Assembly: GCF_051622035.1 (NCBI RefSeq)
Contig: NC_135356.1
Coordinates: forward strand, 16,292,079-16,356,078
Source: Arctopsyche grandis
Lineage: Eukaryota; Arthropoda; Insecta; Trichoptera; Hydropsychidae
DNA length: 64,000 nt
Direction of reading: 5' to 3'
The notes beneath the pieces were generated by a model. The model saw nothing but the letters and a program-made list of their open reading frames with translations. It searched no databases and was not told where the DNA came from. Each line of letters starts with the position of its first letter. The stretch's first letter is position 1. The position numbers were made by a program, and so were the translations under genes. Positions 33,692 through 63,827 of the stretch are shown piece after piece.

Positions 33692-33961
33692 TTAAAATAA
33701 AAATAATTCACAGATATTGCCGTATAAATTCATAGATGAGAATAAGCCTTCAAATCTCAAATATATTAGACAAAATTTATATTGTATCTTATCAAGTGTC
33801 ATATACTCCCAACGACCCTCATCTCTAAGCCCAGAGGACGGTTTCTTGGCATTTTTAAATGGCGGGAACAAACCAGCTTTCAGGAAACTCAGAAGTTTCA
33901 TTTCAATGATTTGTGGCCGTTTAATATACTCCTTTTTTGACCCTGGCAAGTGCAAGTACAT
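33692..33961 (-). other. Unassigned open frame, possible coding exon
   Basis: The frame contains GSKKEYIKRPQIIEMKLLSF, KNAKKPSSGLRDEGRWEYMT and LDKIQYKFCLIYLRFEG after a possible acceptor TTGCACTTGCCAG. Its residue use is more protein-like than other orphan frames, but no domain was recognised and no partner exon was found between the zinc-finger gene and baboon. It may be chance or part of an old element. Confidence 0.15.
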
Positions 33962-33969
33962 GTAAATAC

Positions 33970-38600
<4,631 letters not shown>

Positions 38601-38609
38601 TTGATTTTG

Positions 38610-38925
38610 TGAGTGTTTCGTTTAATTAAATTTTCTGTGATATTGCTTCGTTTAATTATATTTTCTGTGATATTGCTTCTTTAACTAGATTTTGTAATAT
38701 TGCTTCATTTAAATAGATTTTCTGTGATATTGCTTCTTTAACTAGATTTTGCGATATTGCTTCATTTAAATAGATTTTCTGCGATATTGCTTAATTTTAA
38801 TAGATTTTCTGCAATATTGCTTCATTTAAATAGATTCTGTGATATTGCTTCATTTAAATAGATTTTTTGTGATATTGCTTAATTTAAATAGATTTTCTGT
38901 GATATTGCTTCATTCACTAATTGAA
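38610..38925. repeat. Minisatellite, about 33-bp units, nine copies
   Basis: Units are built on TCTGTGATATTGCTTCATTT followed by AAATAGATTT, with variants (TTTAACTAGATTT, TGCGATATTGC) that alternate in the middle of the array. It lies about 500 bp beyond the baboon stop codon, probably in or near the 3' untranslated region. Confidence 0.85.
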
Positions 38926-39405
38926 TATACAGTTTCTTTTGTTTGTAAAACAAGAAAACTCTAAAAATTTAAATATAAATAAATTGGGATCTGCTTATAG
39001 CGACTAATGTTGAATTCATGTATTCACTTATCATACCTATTAAATTGCTAAGCACCCCAAAAGGAAACAGATATTTTTTATTAAGTAAATAAATAAATGA
39101 CGAAATGGAATGTTCAAATAAACTGTTTTCAATATTTTGATGAAATAAGTTTATCTTTTAAAAAAGAGAATTTTATCAGTCAATATTTTTGGTTAAGGCT
39201 GTATAAATTAATCATACATTTAGGTACAAATTCTAGATACATATATTAATAGATGAGGTCGAAAACATTGAAAACATAATATTTTCGCATACTTAAAATT
39301 ACTTTTGATAAACAAAGTAAAAATTCAATGCCATTCAATGGTACAATGTCGTTTGCCCTAGCAAATATTTACATATGTACTTATGTAGTATTGCGCATAC
39401 AAAAT

Positions 39406-53808
<14,403 letters not shown>

Positions 53809-53814
53809 CTTGCG

Positions 53815-54410
53815 TTTTTATTCGAACGGTTGTATTAAATTATAGTACGTGGGTGTGCACGCACACAAATAATATCAAATGTATCCAGTTAGAGGGAAAT
53901 AAAGGGGGATAGTAATGAAATGTACAGGATCCGGTGGATACATATACAGCTCGAATTCCAAAGATTAGTAAAAAGACATGGTAAATGCTATCGAAAATTT
54001 TATTTCTTACTTTATAGATGTACGGAATGCTATTTGCTATTGAAAATGATATCATCTGTAATGGTGGCTTTCAATTGTGGTTTCTTTCATAGACGGTGAA
54101 AATACGATTTGCTGGTTTTTTAATTTCCGTAAATAAGTCAATAAAAAGCGTGTTTACATTACAATAATAAAGCTATCTACGTATTATATTGACCTATCAG
54201 CTGAGAATTGTTTATTGAACTTGAGTGTGTGTGGGTGGTAATAGAGCGGAATTTTTTTGTGATGTGATTTTTTACTTATCTATTTAATATGAATTTTGAA
54301 ACGTTTCTTTCAAATTAGAGTATTTCGTTTTTTTTTGCTCTTCAAAATTTTTTTATGCAAATTAAAGACCTCAAAAACAGATGTTCTGCTCAAAAACAGA
54401 TGTTCTGTTC
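53815..54410. other. Baboon intron, nothing recognised
   Basis: AT-rich, no domain-bearing frame. The next upstream baboon exon, with the first cysteines of the ectodomain, was searched for by eye through 64000 and not found. Confidence 0.4.
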
Positions 54411-54417
54411 AAAAAAA

Positions 54418-54585
54418 GGTCTGTTCATACCTATCCAGCACGAACCGGCAGTAGCAGGACAGTATTCTTTGGTACATCCTATATGGACGTGTATAAATGC
54501 GTCCATATAGAATGTACCGAAGAATACTATCCATACTTGCAGGATACCGCTACTGCCGGTTCGTGCTGGATAGGTATGAACAGAC
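54418..54585. mobile_element. Foldback MITE, copy 3 (complete hairpin)
   Basis: GGTCTGTTCATACCTATCCA at the left pairs with TGGATAGGTATGAACAGAC at the right, then CACGAACCGGCAGTAGC with GCTACTGCCGGTTCGTG. Pairing continues to the centre around 54503 (ATAAATGCGTCC). Almost no loop, so the single strand folds into one 80-bp stem. Confidence 0.8.
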
Positions 54586-54590
54586 TTTAA

Positions 54591-55002
54591 CCCTTTGCCC
54601 GCTGCAATAAATATAGCGAACAAGCCCTGTACGCGGCACCTTTTTCACGAATTTGGCAATATAGTTTTCGACCTTAAATACAGATTTTAATATTTACTCA
54701 AGTAAGCAGATATGTTAATTAACGCATAAAGTATTATTTTAAACAATAAAATACATAATATATCTCGTAGTTTTGGCTTAATTGTCAAATAATCATTCTT
54801 CATACAATTGAGACGTATCGTCGCCATTGTTCAACAGACGTGACGTCACATAAACGAGGTTTCAGTATGGTTCCACAAAAAACTAATTTTGACTGGTATA
54901 TATTCATTTTAAGCAAATTGAATAGATGGCATTTAACTCTCAGTAATATATTCAACCAATTTTGAACCTTAAAACAGTTGAAATAGGCGCATAAAAAAGA
55001 GG
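54591..55002. mobile_element. piggyBac-like MITE (family CCCTTTGCCGCG), deleted copy
   Basis: TTAA at 54587-54590 and 55003-55006. The left 400 bp follow 27862 onward closely; the right TIR is lost. Its left TTAA directly touches the foldback MITE. Confidence 0.7.
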
Positions 55003-55044
55003 TTAAAAAGGAATTCATTTCGAAGTATTGCTGTAGTACTGTTG

Positions 55045-55140
55045 GTTAGACTTCGATATTTATGACTCCAAGTTGATCGTTTTATATCAGAGTTTGCCAA
55101 TTTATCTGATTTCATTGTTGAAACGGTTCCTCATCAAATT
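55045..55140 (+). mobile_element. SINE-like fragment
   Basis: GACTCCAAGTTGATCGTTTT, TATCAGAGTTTGCCAATTT and TCATTGTTGAAACGGTTCC match the middle of the element at 30170-30650. Confidence 0.45.
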
Positions 55141-55511
55141 GGCAAGACTATACCAGTGGTTCTTAACGGGGGCGCCAGCGCCCCCTTGTGGGCGTTTTAT
55201 AGGTCTGAGGGGGCGTTTTAAAATTTTCAACATTTGGGTGGCGCTGCAGGATTCCAAGTGGGCGTTGTGACGTGCAAAGCGATTTTATGGGCGCTCACAG
55301 ACTGTGCGTTTGCCTTGCGTTTTGAGGAAACGCAATTGAGTACAGCCGTTTGCAGTTACCTCTCGTATTTTTATATATGTATATATGTATATCGCTTACA
55401 TTGCTGTACCCAAATGGGTTTCCTCAAAACGCAAAGTGTCAATAGGCCTTATTGCATCATGCACTCCTCTGTCAATTCGTTGGAGATGGTCGCGTTCATT
55501 TATAAGCGTTA

Positions 55512-55807
55512 GGGCGGTTTCAGACTAGCGTTTTATACGCGCGTATAATCTCGTTTTTTGAAGTGCACGTAGGCGCGTATAGGCGCGTCGTTTTCCATAC
55601 GCGCAACTCGTACGAGCGTAGACGCGCTTATAAGCTCGTATTATCCATGTTGATACTAAATCACCACTACCGGTTGGAGCGAACACGCTGGAATAAGCCC
55701 GTGTACGCGAGTCCGGTTTTTTGAAGCGCGAAATGTAGCGCGCGTGTAAGCGCGTATGCCGAAACGACGATATACGCGCAGAAAAATACGCTAGTCTGAA
55801 ACCGCCC
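55512..55807. mobile_element. PIF/Harbinger-like MITE, 296 bp, TTA target duplication
   Basis: GGGCGGTTTCAGACTAGCGT and ACGCTAGTCTGAAACCGCCC are perfectly inverted over 20 bp; TTA stands on both sides (55509-55511, 55808-55810). The interior is rich in TACGCGC words. It sits in the 5' region of the hAT element. Confidence 0.85.
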
Positions 55808-56761
55808 TTAGTGTGTGTAGTGTAGTCTGAGTTCTTCTGCATTAAAATGTTTTCTTCGCAAATTGGCCTTTATTTCAAGATGACAACCAATCAGAAAAAA
55901 AAATGTCGACAATATTCTATTGACTATTTAAAATTCGGTTTTGTTCCATCTCCTACAAATCAACAATTGCCAATGTGTTTAATCTGTCAACACGTATTTT
56001 CTAATGAGGCAATGAAGTCATTGCGGTTAAATGAACATTTTTTAAAGAAACATCCCAACAAGAATAATAAAGACAACATTGTACTTTCAAGAACTTAAGA
56101 AAACATTTGAAATGTTTTTAATGTAATGTTTTTAAGAAGATTTCAAGTCGGAACGAAAAAGGACTAATGGTATCTTATATAAATAGCACAAATTATTGCA
56201 AAATGTGGTGCACCACATACATATGGAGAAAAATGAATACTAACAGCGTGTATTCATTAATAATATGATCAGACAAAACCAGCAAGAGATTCTTTCTTCA
56301 GTCCCATTGAGCAATGACACGGTTTCAAAAAGAATTGATGATAAATGATAACGAAATTCAATTATGTGATGAACTGCAGTCTAAAGAATTTTCATTACAA
56401 TTGGATGAGAGTACTCTGCGTGATAATGAATCTCTACTACTTGCTTACGTACGATTTGTGAAGAATGAAGAAATTATCGAAGAAATGTTATTTTCAAAAT
56501 TACTTAATACTGACACGAATGGTTCGTCAGCATTTGATACGCTTGAAAGTTTTTTCACTGAAAAAAAAGATTCCCTTTACTAATGTTATTGCCTGTGCTA
56601 CTGACGGAGCACCAGCTATGGTTGGTCGACATCGTGGTTTTATATCAAGATTGAAGAACGTTGCACCAAATGTTCTAACAATTGACTGCATTATTTACCG
56701 TCAACATTTAGTCGCAAAGAAGCTAAAAATAAATCAATAAAATAAAGTCCCATCCCTTGAA

Positions 56762-56792
<31 letters not shown>

Positions 56793-57095
56793 AAACAGAC
56801 CATTGTGGCATAACAGGAATTCCTAAAGCGCCACAATGGTCAAAAAATATAACACAAAAAAGAAAAAAAACAAAATAACAATTAAACATAAACATAAATA
56901 CATCTACATACATAAAAAATAGCATTTATAATAACAGATAAAGTAAAAATATCAAATAAAATATAGCATAAGGAATGCCTTGCACCTACAGCCAGTTTCA
57001 ATAAATATGTAAGAAACAACTACAAATACAAAACATCCCTGTAAGGCCCAAATGGAAGAGAGTTAATCAAAATTTCACTCATAAATCACAATCAA

Positions 57096-59993
57096 TCATG
57101 AAAACAATGATGAGCGCAGACTACCAGATAAATGGGTTAGAGTAATTTCCGACAATTTACGCTCACTAAGGTGGAAAATATCACATTCAGTCTCGGCAGC
57201 AACGATTTCATTAAGAAGTCGGATAGCTCTTGGAATAGGAGCCATTCGAAAAAGGACTGTGCGGGCAGGAGGTACAGCCAGCAAATGATGATGTCTACCA
57301 CGCACATAGTGAATAGGGACATAAAGCCCCAACTGCTCCAGCAACAACGGGCATGACGTATTACCACGTAAGAGCAGGAGAACGAAACGAATTAATGAGA
57401 AGTTTCTCCGAAGTTCAAGGGAATTATACCCAAGCATGCCCAAAAGGAAAGGAGTGGGGTAGAGATATGGGTAATACCCATATTCTTTCCTATATAGGAA
57501 ACGAAGAAATGCTTTTTGCACTTTCTCAATCATCAGAGAGTAATTTGCTTCATGCGGATTCCACACAATCGCATTATACTCTAGCTTACTTCTCACAAGC
57601 GAATTGAAAAGCAAGCGAGAAGACAAAGGATTGGAGAATAATCTTGCATATCTCAAAACAAATCCAAGTCGACGAAAGGAAACGTCAGCGACTTTTTTGA
57701 TATGGTTGTGAAAGGTGAGCTGAGGATCAAAAGTGATACCCAAATCGACAATAGATTCCACACGCTTCAACAAGACGGATCTAATGGAATATCCGTGACA
57801 ATAGAGTGAATGTGCACGTCCATAGCTCATAATTGCACATTTGTTTAAATTAAGTTCAAGGCCTAAACTAGAACTGAACTCCAAGACAGCGTTAATATCA
57901 GCTTGAAGGAGAGAGGCTTGCCTCTCATCCTTGACAGCAAAAAATAATTTAACGTCGTCAGCAAACAAGAGACATGATGCATTACATAAAACTCTAGGGA
58001 GGTTATTAATAAGAATTGTAAATAGTAATGGGCCTAAAGTGGACCCCTGAGTAACACCAGATCGAGTAAAAAATGAAGGAGATTCATAAAGACCATATCT
58101 AACAAATTGCTTCCTATCACTAAGATAAGAAGCAAAGAGTTTAAGAAGACGCGTTGAAAAACCCACTTCAGCTAACCTGATCAAAAGAGCGTCATTATTG
58201 ACTTGATCAAAGGCTTTACGAAAGTCAAAGTAGGCTACATCAACTTGCTGACCAACGTCAACTTTAGACATGATCAAATGTGTGAAGCAGGCGAGATTAG
58301 TGGTAGTGGAACGACAGGGTGTAAAACCATGTTGCTCATCACACAATAATCTTTTAAACTGCGCAAGAATCAAACGGTGAAGGATGATGTCAAAAATTTT
58401 GGGAATAGCCGAGATAATAGCAATAGGTCTATAATTTTCAACCTCATTTTTAGAGCCACTCTTATGAATAGGAATGACTCTAGATAATTTCCATTTTTCA
58501 GGATAATTACCAGAAGCAAGAATAAGGTTAAAAATAAACTGAAGAGGCTCTAAAAGCGAATTACAGCATACCTTTAATACGTCAGGGGGCACACCGTCAG
58601 GCCCAACAGACCCCTTCAGCTTCATAATAGCCATCCTAACATCTCCCAGCGTTACCCGCGGAATGTCTATACCGACACCCTCAGTACCAATTTGTGAAGC
58701 CAAACTAGCATTAAGGGATGGTTTTCTCTGGTCAAAGACAAAGCTAAAAAATGAAGCAAAAGCATTGGCGATCTCAGGACCGTCAAAACTTTTATTACCA
58801 AATGAGAATGAATGCTCAAGACCATGTGAAATATGCTTACTCTCAATAAATCTGAAAAAGTGGTTAGGATTAACCGCAATAGCACTCTCCATCTCATTAA
58901 GATAGACAGTATATCGCTCACTCACACCACGTTTCACGATCTTCCTAAGAGTCCGGAATTTCTCATAGTCACAAAACGATTGGCTACGTTTCCATCTTCT
59001 ATGAGACAACCATTTTGCACGAACATCAGCTATAAGTTTGCACCCAAACCACGGCGGAAATACCCGCCGATGTTGTTCCGAATTAGGATAACTGATGAAC
59101 CGAGGAACATGACTGTCAAAAATATTATAAAGTGTATAATACAAATATTCAACAGCATCACCAGTATTCATGAGGTACATTTGGCGCCAGTCAATTGAAC
59201 GAACCTCATTATAAACCAATTCAGAATCAACACGAGCAAAATTCCATCGCAGTGAGGAAACCCCAACCGATGAACAAGCTGAAGCAGCTCTCACAGAAGA
59301 AATAAACAAAAGCTCAATATGTAATGCATCATGATATAGGTCCTCAGGGATGATCGCAGTTCCTTTTGGGCATTGGATCATCGTTGCTGACACATTACAT
59401 TCATTCACTAACATAATATCAAGCATACTTGGATTAATGGGTGAACCAATCTGTATTATGTCGCAATAGGAAATCACAAAATTAAATTTATTGCGGACAT
59501 GAATATTAGCACTAGGTAGATTAAAATCACCCATAATTAACAATATATCACGTTCATTCATAAAATCACGCACATTCATCATATTCACAAACAATAACTC
59601 GTATACGTCCTCTTTCGCAGCAGGCGGAATGTAAACCACACATATAAGCATTCTCAAAAATATAAAATCAACTCTCACCCATAAGTCCTCACCAGATAGA
59701 GTTTCAAAATTTGTCATCCGGACTGACCGAAACCAATCACGACAAGCAAATAATACACCACCACCACGTCGATCAACTCTATCGCGACGATGCACCCTCC
59801 AGGAAGAATCAAAAAGTTCAGCATCAAAAAAAGATGAAGTCAACCATGTTTCCGTTAGTGCTACCATATCATCACAAATAGTAGAAACGGCTGAATTAAA
59901 CGCAGCCAGCTTTGTCCTGAGACCTCGTACATTTTGGTAATAAATTACCAATTTTCGGTTTCCCAGTTTGGCGCGTGACTTTCTTTGAGACAA
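57096..59993 (-). CDS. LINE ORF2: apurinic endonuclease plus reverse transcriptase, 965 aa
   Basis: Residues 15-230 form an APE-type endonuclease: YYQNVRGLRTK, ALTETWL, RGGGVLFA, MGDFNLP near 155, and a final HDALHIEL block standing for the usual SDH. Residues about 455-725 form the reverse transcriptase: KGSVGPDGVPPDVLK, RVIPIHKSGS, YRPIAIIS, DEQHGFTPCRST, AYFDFRKAFDQV (first Asp), TQGSTLGPLLF and LLFADDVKLF near 677 (catalytic Asp pair). The C-terminal 230 residues resemble the tail of CR1/jockey-group elements; no RNase H was seen. The enzyme nicks target DNA and primes reverse transcription there. No internal stop in 965 codons. The assigned ATG overlaps the end of ORF1 by 98 nt in another frame; reinitiation is likely. 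Confidence 0.93.
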   Translation of the reverse strand: MSQRKSRAKLGNRKLVIYYQNVRGLRTKLAAFNSAVSTICDDMVALTETWLTSSFFDAELFDSSWRVHRRDRVDRRGGGVLFACRDWFRSVRMTNFETLSGEDLWVRVDFIFLRMLICVVYIPPAAKEDVYELLFVNMMNVRDFMNERDILLIMGDFNLPSANIHVRNKFNFVISYCDIIQIGSPINPSMLDIMLVNECNVSATMIQCPKGTAIIPEDLYHDALHIELLFISSVRAASACSSVGVSSLRWNFARVDSELVYNEVRSIDWRQMYLMNTGDAVEYLYYTLYNIFDSHVPRFISYPNSEQHRRVFPPWFGCKLIADVRAKWLSHRRWKRSQSFCDYEKFRTLRKIVKRGVSERYTVYLNEMESAIAVNPNHFFRFIESKHISHGLEHSFSFGNKSFDGPEIANAFASFFSFVFDQRKPSLNASLASQIGTEGVGIDIPRVTLGDVRMAIMKLKGSVGPDGVPPDVLKVCCNSLLEPLQFIFNLILASGNYPEKWKLSRVIPIHKSGSKNEVENYRPIAIISAIPKIFDIILHRLILAQFKRLLCDEQHGFTPCRSTTTNLACFTHLIMSKVDVGQQVDVAYFDFRKAFDQVNNDALLIRLAEVGFSTRLLKLFASYLSDRKQFVRYGLYESPSFFTRSGVTQGSTLGPLLFTILINNLPRVLCNASCLLFADDVKLFFAVKDERQASLLQADINAVLEFSSSLGLELNLNKCAIMSYGRAHSLYCHGYSIRSVLLKRVESIVDLGITFDPQLTFHNHIKKVADVSFRRLGFVLRYARLFSNPLSSRLLFNSLVRSKLEYNAIVWNPHEANYSLMIEKVQKAFLRFLYRKEYGYYPYLYPTPFLLGMLGYNSLELRRNFSLIRFVLLLLRGNTSCPLLLEQLGLYVPIHYVRGRHHHLLAVPPARTVLFRMAPIPRAIRLLNEIVAAETECDIFHLSERKLSEITLTHLSGSLRSSLFS

Positions 59994-60909
59994 GAAATGG
60001 CAGTTTTGATTGAGCCAATGGAGACGAAACGGAAGAGGAAGCAGAAGAAGAAGCCAACACAGTCACAACAGCATCACGACTATCAGGACCATTTGAGCAG
60101 GCAGATGTAGGAGAAGAGGCAAATGTAGGAGAAGAGGCATACATAGACGTCACTGCGACCGTTTCCATAGAAGATTCACCAATACTTGCAGACGTAGTTT
60201 TAATATCAGGCTTCAAACATTTAGCATCTCCCGAACTAACATCAGCAAATGAAACACTTGGGCGCAGCTCTAATGATGAAACAACGTCAGTGGCAGACAT
60301 AGAAGTAGTATTAGTATTCGATTTTATATTCTTAATGCTCATTCCCCAATCTTTAAATCTACCAAAATGAACACCAGCAGGCCAAGAACCAGCAGAAAAT
60401 AACAGGCCAGCGACAGAAGCAGGAACAGATACCTTAAAGGATGTATATGATCCTCGTGCATTAAGAGGGGAAACCACAATGCCATCCTTTAATCCACAGA
60501 TGGCACTAACGTGAGTCAAAACCTCGTCACACGAAGTGTCCAACGAGAGCTTCCATATATGTATATTGACATTCCTTTTGACGGAAACAATAACTCCCGA
60601 AGCTGCTGTTCCCACCTCAAATTTACGTCTAAGTGGAGGATGTTCAGCCGAAGGTCGGTCAGGTAATGCGGGTTGTCCAGGTTTTTCATGATTAATTCGC
60701 AGACCAGATTTACGTCTATTTCTTTTCTTTTTGCCCATCTTTACGGCTGCATCAGCAACGAGAGAAACAGAAGGAGAAGGCACAACACTTCTAATAAGTA
60801 CAGGAGAATTCAAGCCTCGTATTAACTGCTCTAAGGATGAAAATCTTTTCTCAATACGATCAATTGCATTGACACATAGTTCACGCCACATTTTACAACA
60901 ATCGCCCAT
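59896..60909 (-). CDS. LINE ORF1: probable RNA-binding protein, 337 aa
   Basis: Starts at ATG (MGDCCKMWRELCVNAIDRIE). An N-terminal helical stretch (RIEKRFSSLEQLIRGL) could be a short coiled coil. A basic patch follows (KMGKKKRNRRKSGLR). A folded middle part near residues 110-185 (VNIHIWKLSLDTSCDEVLTH to WPAGVHFGRFKDW) has the strand-helix rhythm of an RRM-like domain. The tail is a long Ser/Thr/Ala-rich region (SSSASSSVSSPLAQSK). No CCHC zinc knuckles were seen. In related LINEs ORF1 coats the RNA in the ribonucleoprotein; that role is inferred from position and composition. Confidence 0.8.
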   Translation of the reverse strand: MGDCCKMWRELCVNAIDRIEKRFSSLEQLIRGLNSPVLIRSVVPSPSVSLVADAAVKMGKKKRNRRKSGLRINHEKPGQPALPDRPSAEHPPLRRKFEVGTAASGVIVSVKRNVNIHIWKLSLDTSCDEVLTHVSAICGLKDGIVVSPLNARGSYTSFKVSVPASVAGLLFSAGSWPAGVHFGRFKDWGMSIKNIKSNTNTTSMSATDVVSSLELRPSVSFADVSSGDAKCLKPDIKTTSASIGESSMETVAVTSMYASSPTFASSPTSACSNGPDSRDAVVTVLASSSASSSVSSPLAQSKLPFLVSKKVTRQTGKPKIGNLLPKCTRSQDKAGCV

Positions 60910-61317
60910 TGTAAAAATTCAAATAAAAAAAATAACAAATGACAATTTTTTCTTATTCTTTCTTCTTTTGTTATTTTTTACCGTACTAAGTATATAATAA
61001 TTTATCGATATATATTTTCAGAAATCAGTTTAACCACTGTATTTAAATCACAATTGCAAATTTTTTATCAAAAATGAAAGCAACACCAATAACACTACAC
61101 ACAATGCAAAAACACGACACTATTAATCGATAATATATTCGAAAAAAGCATCCGAATATCGGACAATCAAAACAACGAACCAGCTAGTTAGTATGCTACC
61201 TAGCGACATTAATGATAGATTATAACGTCAACTGTGTAAAGAAAATGATGAAGAATTCGAACGACTTACATATCTTACATACAGAAGTAAGATGGCTATC
61301 GAAAGGAAATTGTTTAA

Positions 61318-61864
61318 GGGGGAATTCTAGTCTAGAAATTTGAAAATATCGATTTTTTTTTTGTTTCATATTTTCAAAGTTTAAAACCTTTAAAAATATG
61401 TCCTTAAGAGGATTTTTCAAAATTCGAATTATTTTCGGAGATATAGCTGTTTTAGTGACGTGGCATCCAACCGGCGCGTAACGTTACCCGAAACTTTAAA
61501 CGCGTTTTTCCCGAAACTTTAAACTTTTTTTCAAACAGTTGCCATTTCGCGAAATTTTTTTTTTATTTTTTTCCGTGGTAAGGACCATAGCGACACTCTT
61601 ATTAATTAAGAATCTTTTTTTTTTTCGGATGACTAGAAGGGTGGGAATCGTGTCAAGATGGAGGCACCCTTTTTTTACCTCCCCCACTTTACCAGCCTGT
61701 AATTTTTTCAATTTTTAATGTTTTTTTTTTTCATTTTTGTTATGTATTATTGAAATATTAATAAACATATAATAAAAAAATGTTTACCAAAAATGTTTTT
61801 AGTTTTTGTTTTATTGAATTTTAAAAAACGCCCAAAATTTGTGCCTCTAGACTAGAATACCCCC
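61318..61864. mobile_element. piggyBac-like MITE (family GGGGGAATTC), 547 bp
   Basis: TTAA on both sides (61314-61317, 61865-61868). Termini GGGGGAATTCTAGTCTAGA and TCTAGACTAGAATACCCCC are inverted. Removing the element with one TTAA restores the hAT frame (KLF-KRFYALF), proving an insertion. The interior is T-rich with no coding frame. Confidence 0.9.
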
Positions 61865-62629
61865 TTAAAAAGATTTTATGCACTATTTGATACAATTGTG
61901 GAGTTTTTGGATGTAAACAATGAAAACATATGCATTGAATTAAAATTACTACAAAATGATGTGGCCTAGCTTTCGGATATATTCGGAAAGATAAATGAAA
62001 ATCTCCTGAAGCTTCAAGGAAGCTATATCAGTCTTATTAAAGCCAAAGGCATTATACTGAGCTTTATCAACAAACTCAAATTATTTAAAAATAATCTTCG
62101 TCGGCGAGAACTTCATCAGTTTCCTTCTTTACAACAATTAAAAGAAGATATGCTCAAAGATTCTGATTTGGAAATATACTGTAGCCACATTGACGCCTTT
62201 ATCGAAGATATGATAATACGATTCAAAGACTTGTATGAACTTTTAATACCAGATTGGATAATTAATCCATTTTTATCAGATGTAGAAAGTGTCAGTCAAA
62301 AATTAAAAGAGCAGTTTATTGAGCTACAAAATGACTGTGAAGCTAAAATATGTAGTATTCAATCAATGTGATTATGATGTTTTTTGGGTCCGTTTTCGCC
62401 ATCGATACCCTCTTCTGTGGAAAGAGGTAAAATTACCCATCGTAGCATTTCCTTCATCATATTTAGTAGAAAAGGGTTTTAGCGCAGTAACGCATATATT
62501 AAAAAAATCCCGAAATCGATTACAGATAAGCCAAAGAGGAGATTTTAGACTGTATTTAACTAAACTCGAACCTAATTTTACGAAAATAGCGCAGTCACAT
62601 GAGGCTCAAGGATCTCATTCATAATCTAT

Positions 62630-63820
62630 AAATTAATTACCAGAGGTGTCGCTTATGTGCAATCCATAATGGCATCATGAGAAAAATACATATTTTAAAA
62701 TGAAAAACAAAAAATATGTACGTTGTTTAATGCTACTGTATAGCAGGATTACATATGTACTATGGAAAAAATCTTTCAAAACATTCAATAATATTTTGAG
62801 TGGCGAACTCGTGCCGTTGAAACAACATGTATTATATATGTTTTATACAACACATGTATTATATAACCGTTTTGCCTCCCCCTTCAAAACAGTAAAATCT
62901 TCAAAAGCGAATCAAATAACAACACATTGGCCTTGTGTGGGAGTCTTTCGTAAAGCTGTAATTTTGTTTGTTAAAGCAACCGAGCAAATGGCTAACCATG
63001 ACATTTAAATTATGATATAAGATTTTGTATAGCATTTACGACGCTTTGTTTTCAACCTCTAAAATATGAGCTTTATATAAGTTGGATCCTGTATGTGTGT
63101 GTGGTGGCCAAAAGCCTCTCTTTTGAGGTGCTCATCTGCCAGACAAGGGACGGATAATCAGAGGAACGCTAATGTAAATCCCAGTGGATCAGTCAAAGAA
63201 TTAATTGCCAATCAACAAAATAGTAAATAAAACTATACGGTGAATATAAAATATGCAAATCGTCTAAAACAGAAAACAATTGCACACATGTGACGCATTT
63301 CTTATTATAATTTTAATGAATTTTTAACCGGGTATAACGAAACATTGCTTTATAGATATTGACATTCAACAGTAAATCACATGTACTTTAAACCAACATA
63401 TAGAAATTGAAATTAGACCAGACAAACTTTTAAAGAAATCATATAGATTTTAAATTTTTTATCAAAGTTTCAACCACAAACTTAGTCATAAGTTCAAAGA
63501 ACTGCCAATTGAGTTATTATCGCTATTGTTAATATATTTTTTTAAAAATGTGTTACTCCTAAATAAATCCTGGTAATCAAGATTGAAAAAAATAAACACA
63601 TCTATGTATGCAGTTAGCGACAAAAAAAAAGCTGATTTTGAGATTTCCATGAAATTTGATTTTACTTTTATATGTAGCGATATTCTCAGTACAAAAGTTT
63701 ATTAAACGATGATAAGGATCATAAGGATATTAAAACAGGACAAACTATGAATTTTTACTACGTGTTTATTGAAATATTGAAATTATTTGCGAAATGTATA
63801 AAAATGGGGAAAAACGTGTT
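62630..63820. other. Spacer, no gene recognised
   Basis: A frame at 62700-63008 (+) has no recognisable domain. The rest is AT-rich. The right terminus of the hAT element should lie in or beyond here but was not found. Confidence 0.35.
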
Positions 63821-63827
63821 ATTGCTG

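Larger units (their letters stand above)
56766..61210 (-). mobile_element. Full-length non-LTR retrotransposon (LINE), 4.4 kb, CR1/jockey group
   Basis: The 3' end on the minus strand is an AAAT tetranucleotide tail (56766-56790). The 5' end is placed at 61210 because the hAT reading frame resumes right after it. AATGAT occurs on both sides (56760-56765 and 61211-61216) as target duplication, and the interrupted host codons (LND then R-x-RQLC) rejoin cleanly. Two overlapping ORFs are both open. About 300 bp of 5' untranslated sequence precede ORF1. Full length, open frames and clean ends point to a recent insertion. Confidence 0.88.
55154..62625 (+). pseudogene. hAT transposon (ZBED5/FAM200-like transposase), interrupted twice
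   Basis: The left end CAGTGGTTCTTAACGGGGGC is a typical hAT terminus; the right end was not found. From about 55868 the plus strand encodes a BED-finger-like N-terminus (KKKCRQYSIDYLKFGFVPS, MCLICQHVFSNEAMKSLRLN, HFLKKHP), then QLDESTLRDNESLLLAYVRF, CATDGAPAMVGRHRGFIS (catalytic region) and IIYRQHLVAKKL. It goes on after the LINE (61211: RQLCKENDEEFERL) and after the TTAA MITE (61865: FYALFDTIVEFLDVNNEN), ending with YPLLWKEVKLPIVAFPSSYL and EKGFSAVTHILKKSRNRLQ, the hAT dimerisation domain. Frameshifts and stops (for instance after LLQNDVA) show it was already decaying. A separate MITE lies at 55512-55807. Confidence 0.85.

Noticed and set aside
55525-55842. 105-codon minus-strand frame rich in Arg/Tyr/Ala
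   Set aside because: It is the inverted-repeat sequence of the Harbinger-like MITE, not a gene.
57137-59198. Several 60-120-codon frames on both strands over the LINE
   Set aside because: Shadows of ORF2 in other frames.
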